Assembly: GCA_016195145.1 (NCBI GenBank)
Contig: JACQAF010000248.1
Coordinates: forward strand, 1-5,320
Source of the DNA: Rhodospirillales bacterium
GTDB taxonomy: Bacteria; Pseudomonadota; Alphaproteobacteria; CACIAM-22H2
DNA: 5,320 bases
Direction of reading: 5' to 3'
Shown one piece after another: positions 1-5,320 of the stretch. Within the stretch, counting starts at the first letter, position 1. Every line of letters begins with the position of its first letter. The notes under the pieces were generated by a model, which did no database searches, was not told the DNA's origin, and was given only the letters and a program-made list of their open reading frames with translations. The translations under genes were made by a program, and so were the position numbers.

Positions 1-1528
1 AGCGCAGGACAGGCTGACGCGCGGCGCGCGTCTCGTCGAGGCGGCGGCGCGGGGTCAGGCGGGGCGCGGCATGGAAGAATTCCTTCTCGCCGCGCTTGGC
101 GCGCTCGACCAGCGCGCGCAACGAACCGATGAACATCTCCATCGCGCCGCGGCTTTCCGACTCGGTCGGCTCGATCAGCAGCGCCCCGTGGACGACCAGC
201 GGGAAATACATGGTCATCGGGTGGAAGCCCTCGTCGATCATCGCCTTGGCGAAATCGAGGGTCGACACGCCGGTGTCCTTGAGGAAGCGGTCGTCGAACA
301 GCGCCTCGTGCATGCACGGGCCGGCGAAGGACGGGGTCATCACGTCCTTGAGCCGCGCCAGCACGTAGTTGGCGTTGAGCACCGCATCCTCCGAGGCCTG
401 GCGCATGCCGTCGGCGCCGTGGCTCATCATGTAGGTCAGCGCCCGCACGAACATGCCCATCTGGCCGTGGAAGCTCTTGAGACGCCCGAACGGCTGCGCG
501 CCGGCCTCGGTCGTCTCGGCGAGGCGGAAGCCCTCCGGGCCGTGGACGACATAGGGCAGCGGCGCGAAGGGCGCCAGGTCCTTGGACAGCGCGACCGGGC
601 CCGAGCCCGGCCCGCCGCCGCCATGCGGGGTCGAGAACGTCTTGTGCAGGTTGATGTGCATCGCATCGATGCCGAGATCGGCCGGCCGCACCCGCCCGAC
701 GATGGCGTTGAAATTCGCCCCGTCGCAGTAGAAAAAGCCGCCGACATCGTGGATCGCCTTGGCGATGGCGATAATGTCGTTCTCGAACAGGCCGCAGGTA
801 TTGGGGTTGGTAAGCATGATCGCGGCCACATCGGGACCGAGCTTCGCCTTGAACGCGGCGAGATCGACCCGGCCGCGCGCGTCGGCCGGGATCGAGTCGA
901 CTTCGAAGCCGCAGGCCGCCGCCGTCGCCGGGTTGGTGCCATGCGCCGATTCAGGGACCAGCACGCGACGCCGGCGCGCTCCCTCGCCGCGCGCCTCGAG
1001 CGCGGCGCGGATCGCAACCATGCCGCAGAACTCGCCATGCGCCCCCGCCGCCGGCGACATCGCCACCGCCGGCATGCCGGTCAGCGTCTTCAGCCAGTGG
1101 GCGAGCGTATCGATCAGCTCCAGCGCGCCCTGAACCGTCTTGATCGGCTGCAGGGGGTGGAGATCGGCGAAGCCGGGCAGTCGCGCCATTTTCTCGTTAA
1201 GCCGCGGGTTGTGCTTCATCGTGCACGAGCCGAGCGGATAGAGCCCGGCGTCGATCGCATAATTCTTCTGCGACAGGCGGGTGAAATGGCGGATTATCTG
1301 CGGCTCCGACAACCCGGGCAGGCCGATCGGCCCCTTGCGACGGAGAGGGCCGATCTTCATGGCCGCCGCCGGCGCCGGCGGCAGGTCGACGCCGCTGCGC
1401 CCCGGCACGCCCTGTTCGAATAGCAGGGGTTCTTCCATCTGCAGGCCGCGGTGGCCCGATGCGGTTTCCACCGGCGGCAAAGCGGCCGCCGCTTCCGGTC
1501 GCCCGATGCGTCCTTGCGACTTGTCCAT
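1..1528 (-). CDS. gcvPB: Glycine dehydrogenase (decarboxylating) subunit 2, GcvPB (3' end cut by window edge)
   Basis: C-terminal-half subunit of the split, PLP-dependent P-protein of the glycine cleavage system. With GcvPA it decarboxylates glycine and loads the aminomethyl group onto lipoyl-GcvH in the cytoplasm. I translated the frame by hand: it is open from the ATG at 1528 to the left edge, giving 509 full codons. Seen in the protein: LQMEEPLLFEQG near residues 29-40, the subunit-2 signature YPLGSCTMKHNPRLNE at 97-112, PESAHGTNPA at 192-201, DGANFNAI at 269-276, and the PLP-lysine motif HKTFSTPHGGGGPGSGP with Lys296. The last visible residues (RRRLDETRAARQPVLR) look like the family's C-terminus, and about 510 residues is a usual length, so probably only a few codons are missing. 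The start overlaps the gcvPA stop as TAATG, with GAGGTG five bases upstream as ribosome binding site. No frameshift or missing key residue was seen. Confidence 0.96.
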   Translation of the reverse strand, partial: MDKSQGRIGRPEAAAALPPVETASGHRGLQMEEPLLFEQGVPGRSGVDLPPAPAAAMKIGPLRRKGPIGLPGLSEPQIIRHFTRLSQKNYAIDAGLYPLGSCTMKHNPRLNEKMARLPGFADLHPLQPIKTVQGALELIDTLAHWLKTLTGMPAVAMSPAAGAHGEFCGMVAIRAALEARGEGARRRRVLVPESAHGTNPATAAACGFEVDSIPADARGRVDLAAFKAKLGPDVAAIMLTNPNTCGLFENDIIAIAKAIHDVGGFFYCDGANFNAIVGRVRPADLGIDAMHINLHKTFSTPHGGGGPGSGPVALSKDLAPFAPLPYVVHGPEGFRLAETTEAGAQPFGRLKSFHGQMGMFVRALTYMMSHGADGMRQASEDAVLNANYVLARLKDVMTPSFAGPCMHEALFDDRFLKDTGVSTLDFAKAMIDEGFHPMTMYFPLVVHGALLIEPTESESRGAMEMFIGSLRALVERAKRGEKEFFHAAPRLTPRRRLDETRAARQPVLR

Positions 1529-2883
1529 TATAGCACCTCGGCAAGCGTGCGGACGAAGCGGTCGATGTCTTCTTCGTCGTTGGTTTCGGTTGCGGCGACC
1601 AGCAGCAGATCGGCCAGCTCCGGCCGATCGGGCCACAGGCGGCCGCCCGGCACGCCGGCAAGCACGTCCTTGTCAACCAGGTGATCGACGATGCCCGCCG
1701 CCGGTTTCGGCAGCCGCAGGGTGAATTCGTTGAAGAAGGCGTCGTTCAGCACCTCGACGCCCTTTACCGTCGCCAGTTTGCCGGCCAGCGCCGAGGCGCG
1801 GGCATGGTTGATCTCGGCTAGCCGGATAAAGCCCGCATCGCCCAGCAGCGCCATGTGAATGGTGAAGGCGAGCGCGCACAACCCCGAATTGGTGCAGATG
1901 TTGGAGGTCGCCTTCTCGCGGCGGATATGCTGCTCGCGAGTCGAGAGGGTGAGCACCCAACCGCGCCGGCCATCGACGTCGGCCGTCTCGCCGACCAGCC
2001 GCCCCGGCATGTGGCGCACATATCTCTCGCGCGTCGCGAACAGGCCGACATAGGGCCCGCCGAAACCGAGCGCGTTGCCGATCGACTGCCCCTCGGCGAC
2101 GACGATATCGGCGCCCATCTCCCCCGGCGGCGCGATCAGGCCGAGCGAAACCACTTCCGTCACCGCGACAACCAGCAGCGCGCCCGCTTTCTGGCAGGCA
2201 GCGGCGAGCGGCGTGAGGTCGCGGACATGACCGAACACCGACGGGTTCTGCACGACGACGCACGACGTTTCGCCATCGATCAGCGCCGCGATGTCCTCCT
2301 CGCCGCGCGGGTCGGGTGTCGCCGATTTGGCCGAAAAACCGCTCCACCGGGCGTAGGTTTCGACCACCTCGCGATAATGGGGATGAAGACCGCCCGAGAG
2401 GACCGCCTTGCCGCGCCGGGTGACGCGATTGGCCATCATCACCGCCTCGGCGCACGACGTCGCGCCGTCGTACATCGAGGCGTTGGCGACATCCATGCCG
2501 GTGATCAGCGCCACCTGGGTCTGGAATTCAAAGAGATACTGGAGCGTGCCCTGCGACACTTCGGGCTGATAGGGGGTGTACGAGGTGAGGAACTCGCCGC
2601 GCTGGATCAGGTGATCGACCGCCGCCGGAACATGGTGGCGATAGGCGCCGGCGCCGAGGAACGAGGCCATCGAGCCCGCCGGGCGGTTTTTGGCGGCGAG
2701 GCGCGAGACGGTGCGCTCGACCTCAAGCTCGCTCATATGGTGCGGCAAATCGACCGGGCGCGTAAGGCGCGCCGATGGCGGCACGTCGCGATAGAGATCG
2801 TCGATCGACGAAACGCCGATCGTCGCCAGCATCGTCCGCCGATCGGCTTCGGTATGCGGCAGATAGCGCATCAGATTCGACAT
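1528..2883 (-). CDS. gcvPA: Glycine dehydrogenase (decarboxylating) subunit 1, GcvPA
   Basis: N-terminal-half subunit of the two-chain P-protein. It pairs with GcvPB, which carries the PLP lysine, to form the active decarboxylase. The product is 451 residues, the usual length for this subunit, starting MSNLMRYLPHTEADRRTML. Family blocks seen: SYTPYQPEVSQGTLQ at 101-115, MYDGATSCAEAVMMANR at 137-153, VVVQNPSVFG at 209-218, GADIVVAEGQSIGNALGFGGPYVGLF near 257-282, and REQHIRREKATSNICTNSGLCAL near 316-338. The frame stays open upstream to 3684, but the ATG at 2883 is the right start: family homology begins there, GAGGGG lies eight bases upstream inside gcvH, and its A is the last base of the gcvH TGA (TGATG). 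The stop TAA overlaps the gcvPB ATG by one base. Both overlaps suggest translational coupling that keeps the H and P subunits balanced. Confidence 0.97.
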   Translation of the reverse strand: MSNLMRYLPHTEADRRTMLATIGVSSIDDLYRDVPPSARLTRPVDLPHHMSELEVERTVSRLAAKNRPAGSMASFLGAGAYRHHVPAAVDHLIQRGEFLTSYTPYQPEVSQGTLQYLFEFQTQVALITGMDVANASMYDGATSCAEAVMMANRVTRRGKAVLSGGLHPHYREVVETYARWSGFSAKSATPDPRGEEDIAALIDGETSCVVVQNPSVFGHVRDLTPLAAACQKAGALLVVAVTEVVSLGLIAPPGEMGADIVVAEGQSIGNALGFGGPYVGLFATRERYVRHMPGRLVGETADVDGRRGWVLTLSTREQHIRREKATSNICTNSGLCALAFTIHMALLGDAGFIRLAEINHARASALAGKLATVKGVEVLNDAFFNEFTLRLPKPAAGIVDHLVDKDVLAGVPGGRLWPDRPELADLLLVAATETNDEEDIDRFVRTLAEVL

Positions 2884-3260
2884 CAGGATAACCCCTCGAT
2901 GAATTTCTTGTACGCCCCCTCGTCCATCAGTCCGGCCAGCTCGCCCTTGTCGGCGATCTTGAGCTTGAAGAACCAGCCGTCGCCGGTGGGCGCGGAATTG
3001 ACCAGCCCCGGATTGCCGGTGAGATGATCGTTGATCGCCGTCACCTCGCCGGCGAGCGGGGCGTAAACCTCGCTCGCCGCCTTGACCGATTCGACGACCG
3101 CGGCGTCGCCGCCCTTGGTCACCTTCTTGCCGACCGCCGGCAATTCGACATAGACCACGTCGCCGAGCTGCGACTGGGCGTAATCGGTGATGCCGATCGT
3201 GCCGATATCGCCTTCGATACGGATCCATTCGTGTTCGTTGGTGAATTTCATCTCGCTCAT
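2883..3260 (-). CDS. gcvH: Glycine cleavage system H protein (lipoyl carrier)
   Basis: Small lipoylated carrier that shuttles the aminomethyl group from P-protein to T-protein and is reoxidised by L-protein. The product is 125 residues, a normal GcvH length. It opens with KFTNEHEWIRIEGD (residues 5-18), continues with GITDYAQSQLGDVVYVELPAVG (23-44), and has the lipoylation block VESVKAASEVYAP, with the modified lysine expected at Lys60. The C-terminal GDGWFFKLKI and EGAYKKFIEGLS are also typical. The ATG at 3260 is preceded by GGGAG eight bases away. An in-frame Met at residue 4 is a possible alternative start but has a poorer binding site. The gene begins 21 bases after the gcvT stop and its TGA overlaps the gcvPA start. 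It needs lipoate attachment (LipB/LipA or LplA-type enzymes), which is not encoded in this window. Confidence 0.98.
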   Translation of the reverse strand: MSEMKFTNEHEWIRIEGDIGTIGITDYAQSQLGDVVYVELPAVGKKVTKGGDAAVVESVKAASEVYAPLAGEVTAINDHLTGNPGLVNSAPTGDGWFFKLKIADKGELAGLMDEGAYKKFIEGLS

Positions 3261-3281
3261 CCAGAACTCTCCCGGTATGTG

Positions 3282-4400
3282 TCAGCCGCGGTGATAACGA
3301 TGCGGAACGAAAGGCAGCTTGGCGATACGCGCCGGCCGCGGCACGCCGCGCACGACGAGGTTGACCGTCGCGCCCTCGGCCGCCGCCGCGCGGGCGACAT
3401 ATCCCATGGCGACCGGCCCGCCGACCGTCGGCCCGTAGCCGCCGCTGGTGATCTCGCCCACCGGCTTGCCGGCGGCGTCGGTCACTTGCGTATGCTCGCG
3501 CGCTGGCGCACGCCCCTCGGGCAGGATGCCGACGCGCAAACGCGGCGCACCTTCGGTTAGCTGGTTGAGGATTTTCGTCGCGCCGGGAAAGCCGCCGCCC
3601 GCGCGGCGGCGCTTGCCGATCGCCCAGTTCAGATTCGCTTCGACCGGCGTCGTCGTCGTATCGATATCGTGGCCGTACAGGCACAGCCCCGCTTCAAGGC
3701 GCAGCGAATCGCGGGCACCCAGGCCGACCGGCTTCACCTCCGCCTCGGCCAGCAGCAGCCGCGCGAGTCTTTCCGCCGACGCAGCGGGAACCGAAATCTC
3801 GAACCCGTCCTCGCCCGTATAGCCAGAACGGGTGAGCCAGCATTCGATCCCGCCGAGCCGAACCCGGCCGAAAGTCATGAACTTCATGCGCGCGGTTTCG
3901 GGTGCGAGCCGCGCCACCACGGCCGCCGCCTGCGGCCCCTGAAGGGCGAGCAGCGCCCGGTCGGCAAGCTCGGTCACTTTGATTCGCGCGCCGATGCCGG
4001 CCTTGAGATGGGCGATGTCGGCGGCCTTGCACGCCGCGTTGACGACGAGGAACAGATGGTCGCCGTTATTGGTCACCATCAGGTCGTCGAGAATGCCGCC
4101 AGCCTCGTTGGTGAACAGCGTGTAGCGGGTATGGCCCTGCGGCAGGCCCTCGATATCGCCAGGGACCAGCGTTTCCAGCGCCCTGGCGGCGGCCGGCCCG
4201 TCGAGCCGCACCTGCCCCATATGCGAAACGTCGAACAGCCCCGCCGCGGCGCGCGCATGCTGATGCTCGGCGATGATTCCGGCGGGATACTGGACCGGCA
4301 TCTCGTAGCCGGCGAACGGCACGATCTTGGCGCCGAACTCGCGATGAAGATTATGAAGCGGCGTGCGTAGCAAAACATCGGAAGCGGAATCTGCGGTCAC
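3282..4400 (-). CDS. gcvT: Glycine cleavage system T protein (aminomethyltransferase)
   Basis: Folate-dependent aminomethyltransferase. It takes the aminomethyl group from lipoyl-GcvH, makes 5,10-methylene-tetrahydrofolate and releases ammonia. The product is 372 residues, the normal size. Blocks seen: LHNLHREFGAKIVPFAGYEMPVQYP (residues 15-39), GLFDVSHMGQV (54-64), GGILDDLMV (101-109) containing the conserved acidic residue thought to be catalytic, RSGYTGEDGFEI (191-202), GLGARDSLRLEAGLCLYGHDID (226-247), and the C-terminal barrel motif GEITSGGYGPTVG (315-327). Start choice: GTG at 4400, because GGAGG lies seven bases upstream and homology begins a few residues in. The next in-frame Met comes only at residue 34, inside a conserved block. 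It is the first gene of the operon and lies directly after the glycine riboswitch, with 21 bases to gcvH. Confidence 0.97.
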   Translation of the reverse strand: MTADSASDVLLRTPLHNLHREFGAKIVPFAGYEMPVQYPAGIIAEHQHARAAAGLFDVSHMGQVRLDGPAAARALETLVPGDIEGLPQGHTRYTLFTNEAGGILDDLMVTNNGDHLFLVVNAACKAADIAHLKAGIGARIKVTELADRALLALQGPQAAAVVARLAPETARMKFMTFGRVRLGGIECWLTRSGYTGEDGFEISVPAASAERLARLLLAEAEVKPVGLGARDSLRLEAGLCLYGHDIDTTTTPVEANLNWAIGKRRRAGGGFPGATKILNQLTEGAPRLRVGILPEGRAPAREHTQVTDAAGKPVGEITSGGYGPTVGGPVAMGYVARAAAAEGATVNLVVRGVPRPARIAKLPFVPHRYHRG

Positions 4401-4464
4401 CGGCGGTCCTCCGGAAAGCGGGTCACGACGCTGGGCCGCGGCCGATGCCGCCGTCCTGCGCCCC
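4401..4464 (-). promoter_or_regulatory. gcvT leader: riboswitch expression platform and ribosome binding site
   Basis: Segment between the second aptamer and the GTG of gcvT. The ribosome binding site GGAGG is at 4412-4408, seven bases before the GTG. The stretch is GC-rich and has no hairpin followed by a U-run, so an intrinsic terminator is not supported and control of translation initiation is more likely (inference). CGGCGG at 4453-4448 can pair perfectly with CCGCCG at 4406-4401, just before the start codon. GGACC at 4409-4405, overlapping the SD, can pair with GGTCC at 4479-4475 in the core of aptamer 2. A GGCCGCGGCC palindrome lies at 4443-4434. Which pairings form with or without glycine cannot be read from sequence alone. 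Confidence 0.65.
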
Positions 4465-4703
4465 CTCTGTCCTTGGACCTGAAAGATTCGCCGCGCTAAG
4501 CGTCTGGCCGATCCGGGCCCGCGCCGCGCGACTTACATCTTCGGTGAGATGCGGCGGCCGAACCAGAGGCCCGGCATCCCCGCACCTGCTTTCCAGAGCT
4601 TGCTTCCCTTGCGGTCCTTTTGCCTGAGAGTTTCCGGGGCGGTTGCTCCTTCGGCTCCAGCGCCCGAGCCTTAGCGGCCGGGGCTGGTCTCTCCCGCAAG
4701 GGA
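4465..4703 (-). ncRNA. Tandem glycine riboswitch (two aptamers) in the gcvT leader
   Basis: Cis-acting RNA that binds glycine and controls the gcv operon. Aptamer 1 (about 4703-4605) has a 10-bp closing helix, TCCCTTGCGG (4703-4694) with CCGCAAGGGA (4614-4605). It also has a second helix GAGAG (4693-4689) with CTCTC (4630-4626), and the conserved cores GCCGAAGGAGCAA (4655-4643) and CTCTCAGGCAAAAGGAC (from 4630). Aptamer 2 (about 4598-4465) has closing helix CTCTG/CAGAG (4598-4594 with 4469-4465). Its second helix is GAAAG/CTTTC (4593-4589 with 4485-4481), and its cores are CACCGAAGATGTAA (4546-4533) and CTTTCAGG (4485-4478) followed by AAGGACAGAG. The linker is about six bases. In characterised members glycine usually activates gcv expression, so an ON switch is expected here. 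The identity is clear. Helix limits are read by eye, and the arm after the aptamer 2 core is unusually long. Confidence 0.95.
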
Positions 4704-4721
4704 TTGCCTGTCGCCAGGCAA
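4704..4721 (-). repeat. Perfect 7-bp hairpin with GCGA tetraloop next to aptamer 1
   Basis: On the minus strand TTGCCTG (4721-4715), loop GCGA (4714-4711) and CAGGCAA (4710-4704) form a perfect stem closed by a GNRA-type tetraloop. It ends exactly where the aptamer 1 closing helix begins. If the proposed promoter is right, the transcript starts at or within a few bases of this stem, so it may be the 5' cap structure of the leader. It is too far from a U-run to be a terminator for the upstream gene. Confidence 0.6.
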
Positions 4722-4726
4722 CCGCA

Positions 4727-4754
4727 ACCATACGCGCCGCCAACCGGAAGTCAA
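4727..4754 (-). promoter_or_regulatory. Candidate sigma70-type promoter of the gcv operon
   Basis: TTGACT (4754-4749) matches the -35 consensus at five of six positions. It is followed after a 16-base spacer by TATGGT (4732-4727), a fair -10 element. The predicted start of transcription, near 4720, falls just before the riboswitch and leaves a short leader, which is the arrangement expected for a riboswitch-controlled operon. This is read from sequence only; a 16-base spacer is slightly short and the -10 is imperfect. Confidence 0.55.
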
Positions 4755-4767
4755 CCGCAACGCGCCG

Positions 4768-4788
4768 GCAAAAGATGCAAAAGATGCA
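4768..4788. repeat. Tandem direct repeat of GCAAAAGAT upstream of the gcv promoter
   Basis: Two exact copies of GCAAAAGAT (4768-4776 and 4777-4785) followed by a partial third copy, GCA. A related GGATGCAG lies a few bases further on (4796-4803). The block sits 13 bases upstream of the candidate -35 and is AT-rich compared with its surroundings. It could be a binding site for a regulator or an upstream promoter element, or chance low complexity. No known regulator motif is recognised. Confidence 0.5.
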
Positions 4789-4816
4789 TAGGTCGGATGC
4801 AGCGGTTAAATACGAA

Positions 4817-4834
4817 GATTAGCGGAAACTAATC
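4817..4834. repeat. Inverted repeat between the upstream gene and the gcv promoter
   Basis: GATTAG (4817-4822) and CTAATC (4829-4834) form a perfect 6-bp inverted repeat around a 6-base centre. As RNA on the minus strand the stem could be extended by two G-U pairs, but it is AT-rich and is followed by TTCGTATTT, not a clean U-run. It might be a weak terminator of the preceding gene, whose stop is about 45 bases upstream, or a dyad operator. Neither is well supported. Confidence 0.3.
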
Positions 4835-4877
4835 CCTCGCACCGGCAGCGTCGCGAATCGGGATGCCACGTCGGGGC

Positions 4878-5320
4878 TCAGTTTTTGCGCCGCGCGCGAT
4901 TCCAGGCGAGTTCGGCCTCGGTCAACTGGAAGCCGATGAAGATTTCATAGTCGGGCGCCTTGAAAACATCGGCGAGGGGGATGCGCGGCTCCAGCTCCTC
5001 GAGCTGCACCACGCGAGGGTCATTGTCGGCGAACTGGAAGCGGGCCTTAAACAGCTCCTTGGCGACGATATTGCGGGCCGGATCGGCGATGGCGACGAAA
5101 TACTCGAACTCCGCGGCACGCGACCGGTTGGCCGGTCCCCGCACGCCGGCGACCGCCACTTGCAGGTCGATGTTGACGACGTTCTTGCCGTATTTGCACT
5201 GGACGAGGAGATCGACGAACTCGCCCTCGACCAGCACGTCGGTCAGGTCGCGCCCCGGCCCGTCGCGGAATTTCGTGACATTGGCGGCGTCGGCCACTAC
5301 GGATGCGCGCGGGCAGGCCG
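4878..5320 (-). CDS. Protein of unknown function, probable lipoprotein, 5' end outside the window
   Basis: The frame runs to a TGA at 4880-4878 and is open to the right edge, giving 146 visible complete codons. A GTG at 5297 could start a 139-residue protein, but no ribosome binding site precedes it. The residues before it (ACPRASV, then VADAANVTKFRDGPGRDLTDV) look like the continuing mature part of a protein, so the real start is probably beyond the edge. From memory this resembles small alphaproteobacterial lipoproteins of unknown function, which have a Cys near the N-terminus followed by an NVTxFRxGPGRDLTDV-like segment and a C-terminal GFQLTxxELAxNR. Here that ending is GFQLTEAELAWNRARRKN. 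A Cys codon at 5315-5313 may be at or close to the lipobox, but the signal peptide is not visible. The visible part has no membrane segment, and its alternating hydrophobic pattern suggests beta strands. It is codirectional with gcv, but the promoter and riboswitch between them suggest a separate unit. No function is assigned. Confidence 0.7.
   Translation of the reverse strand, partial: ACPRASVVADAANVTKFRDGPGRDLTDVLVEGEFVDLLVQCKYGKNVVNIDLQVAVAGVRGPANRSRAAEFEYFVAIADPARNIVAKELFKARFQFADNDPRVVQLEELEPRIPLADVFKAPDYEIFIGFQLTEAELAWNRARRKN

Noticed and set aside
436..1038. 200-codon minus-strand open frame rich in Ser and Arg
   Set aside because: Out-of-frame shadow of gcvPB on the same strand. The true frame through this segment carries the GcvPB motifs, including the PLP lysine.
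71..1423. 450-codon open frame on the plus strand, rich in Arg, His and Ala
   Set aside because: It lies wholly antisense to gcvPB, whose family motifs are intact. The skewed Arg/His/Ala composition without recognisable domains is the usual result of reading a GC-rich gene backwards.
1855..3027. 390-codon plus-strand open frame spanning gcvPA and the end of gcvH
   Set aside because: Antisense shadow that crosses a gene boundary. Its composition is unlike a real protein, and both genes beneath it are certain.
2884..3684. In-frame upstream extension of gcvPA to 3684 (718 codons in total), which could look like a fusion protein
   Set aside because: The extension is the wrong reading frame of gcvH and gcvT. 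GcvPA homology begins exactly at the ATG at 2883, which has a good ribosome binding site, so there is no fusion.
3669..4370. 233-codon plus-strand open frame
   Set aside because: Antisense to gcvT, which is complete with all family motifs. No ribosome binding site or recognisable domain.
4704..4721. Hairpin as an intrinsic terminator of the upstream gene
   Set aside because: No U-run follows it, it lies downstream of the candidate gcv promoter, and it abuts the aptamer 1 helix, so a leader role is more likely.
4423..4743. 106-codon minus-strand open frame upstream of gcvT, a possible leader peptide
   Set aside because: It runs through both riboswitch aptamers and the translation has no recognisable protein features. 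The RNA structure explains the conservation of this stretch.
5295..5320. TAGTG at 5299-5295, read as an upstream gene ending in TAG that overlaps the GTG of the next gene
   Set aside because: The pattern resembles the overlaps seen in gcv. However, the sequence before the GTG continues the lipoprotein-like frame, only seven codons of the supposed upstream gene are visible, and there is no ribosome binding site.
1..5320. Mobile elements, CRISPR arrays, tRNA/rRNA genes, toxin-antitoxin or defence genes
   Set aside because: Looked for on both strands. I saw no transposase-like protein, no regularly spaced repeats, no tRNA-like cloverleaf and no nuclease or toxin domains.

Overview
The window is an ordinary, well-preserved stretch of a high-GC proteobacterial chromosome, most likely from an alphaproteobacterium. 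The evidence is the split P-protein (separate gcvPA and gcvPB), the order gcvT-gcvH-gcvPA-gcvPB, the tandem glycine riboswitch, and a neighbouring protein that resembles alphaproteobacterial (Rhodospirillales-like) lipoproteins. The taxon is inferred from memory of family patterns, not from a search. All real genes lie on the minus strand, so transcription runs from high to low coordinates. The long plus-strand reading frames are antisense shadows typical of GC-rich DNA.

Layout in the direction of transcription. From the right edge to 4878 is the 3' part of a gene of unknown function, probably a secreted lipoprotein, whose start lies outside the window. From 4877 to 4401 is a 477-base control region. 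It holds a weak inverted repeat (4817-4834), a 9-base tandem direct repeat (4768-4788), a plausible sigma70-type promoter (4754-4727), a short GNRA-capped hairpin (4721-4704), a two-aptamer glycine riboswitch (about 4703-4465), and a leader with the gcvT ribosome binding site (4464-4401). Then come gcvT (4400-3282), gcvH (3260-2883), gcvPA (2883-1528) and gcvPB (1528 to the left edge, lacking probably only its last few codons).

The four gcv genes encode the T-, H- and two-subunit P-proteins of the glycine cleavage system. P-protein decarboxylates glycine and passes the aminomethyl group to the lipoyl lysine of H-protein. T-protein then transfers the methylene carbon to tetrahydrofolate and releases ammonia. 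The fourth component, L-protein (dihydrolipoamide dehydrogenase), is not in the window. Genes are spaced 21 bases (T-H) or overlap by one base (H-PA as TGATG, PA-PB as TAATG), which indicates one transcript with translational coupling. The riboswitch places the operon under glycine control, and the lack of an oligo-U terminator before gcvT suggests control of translation initiation.

I found no mobile element, CRISPR array, tRNA, rRNA or defence system. The points most worth a second look are the enlarged arm in the second aptamer, the possible SD-sequestering pairings of the expression platform, and the repeats just upstream of the promoter.
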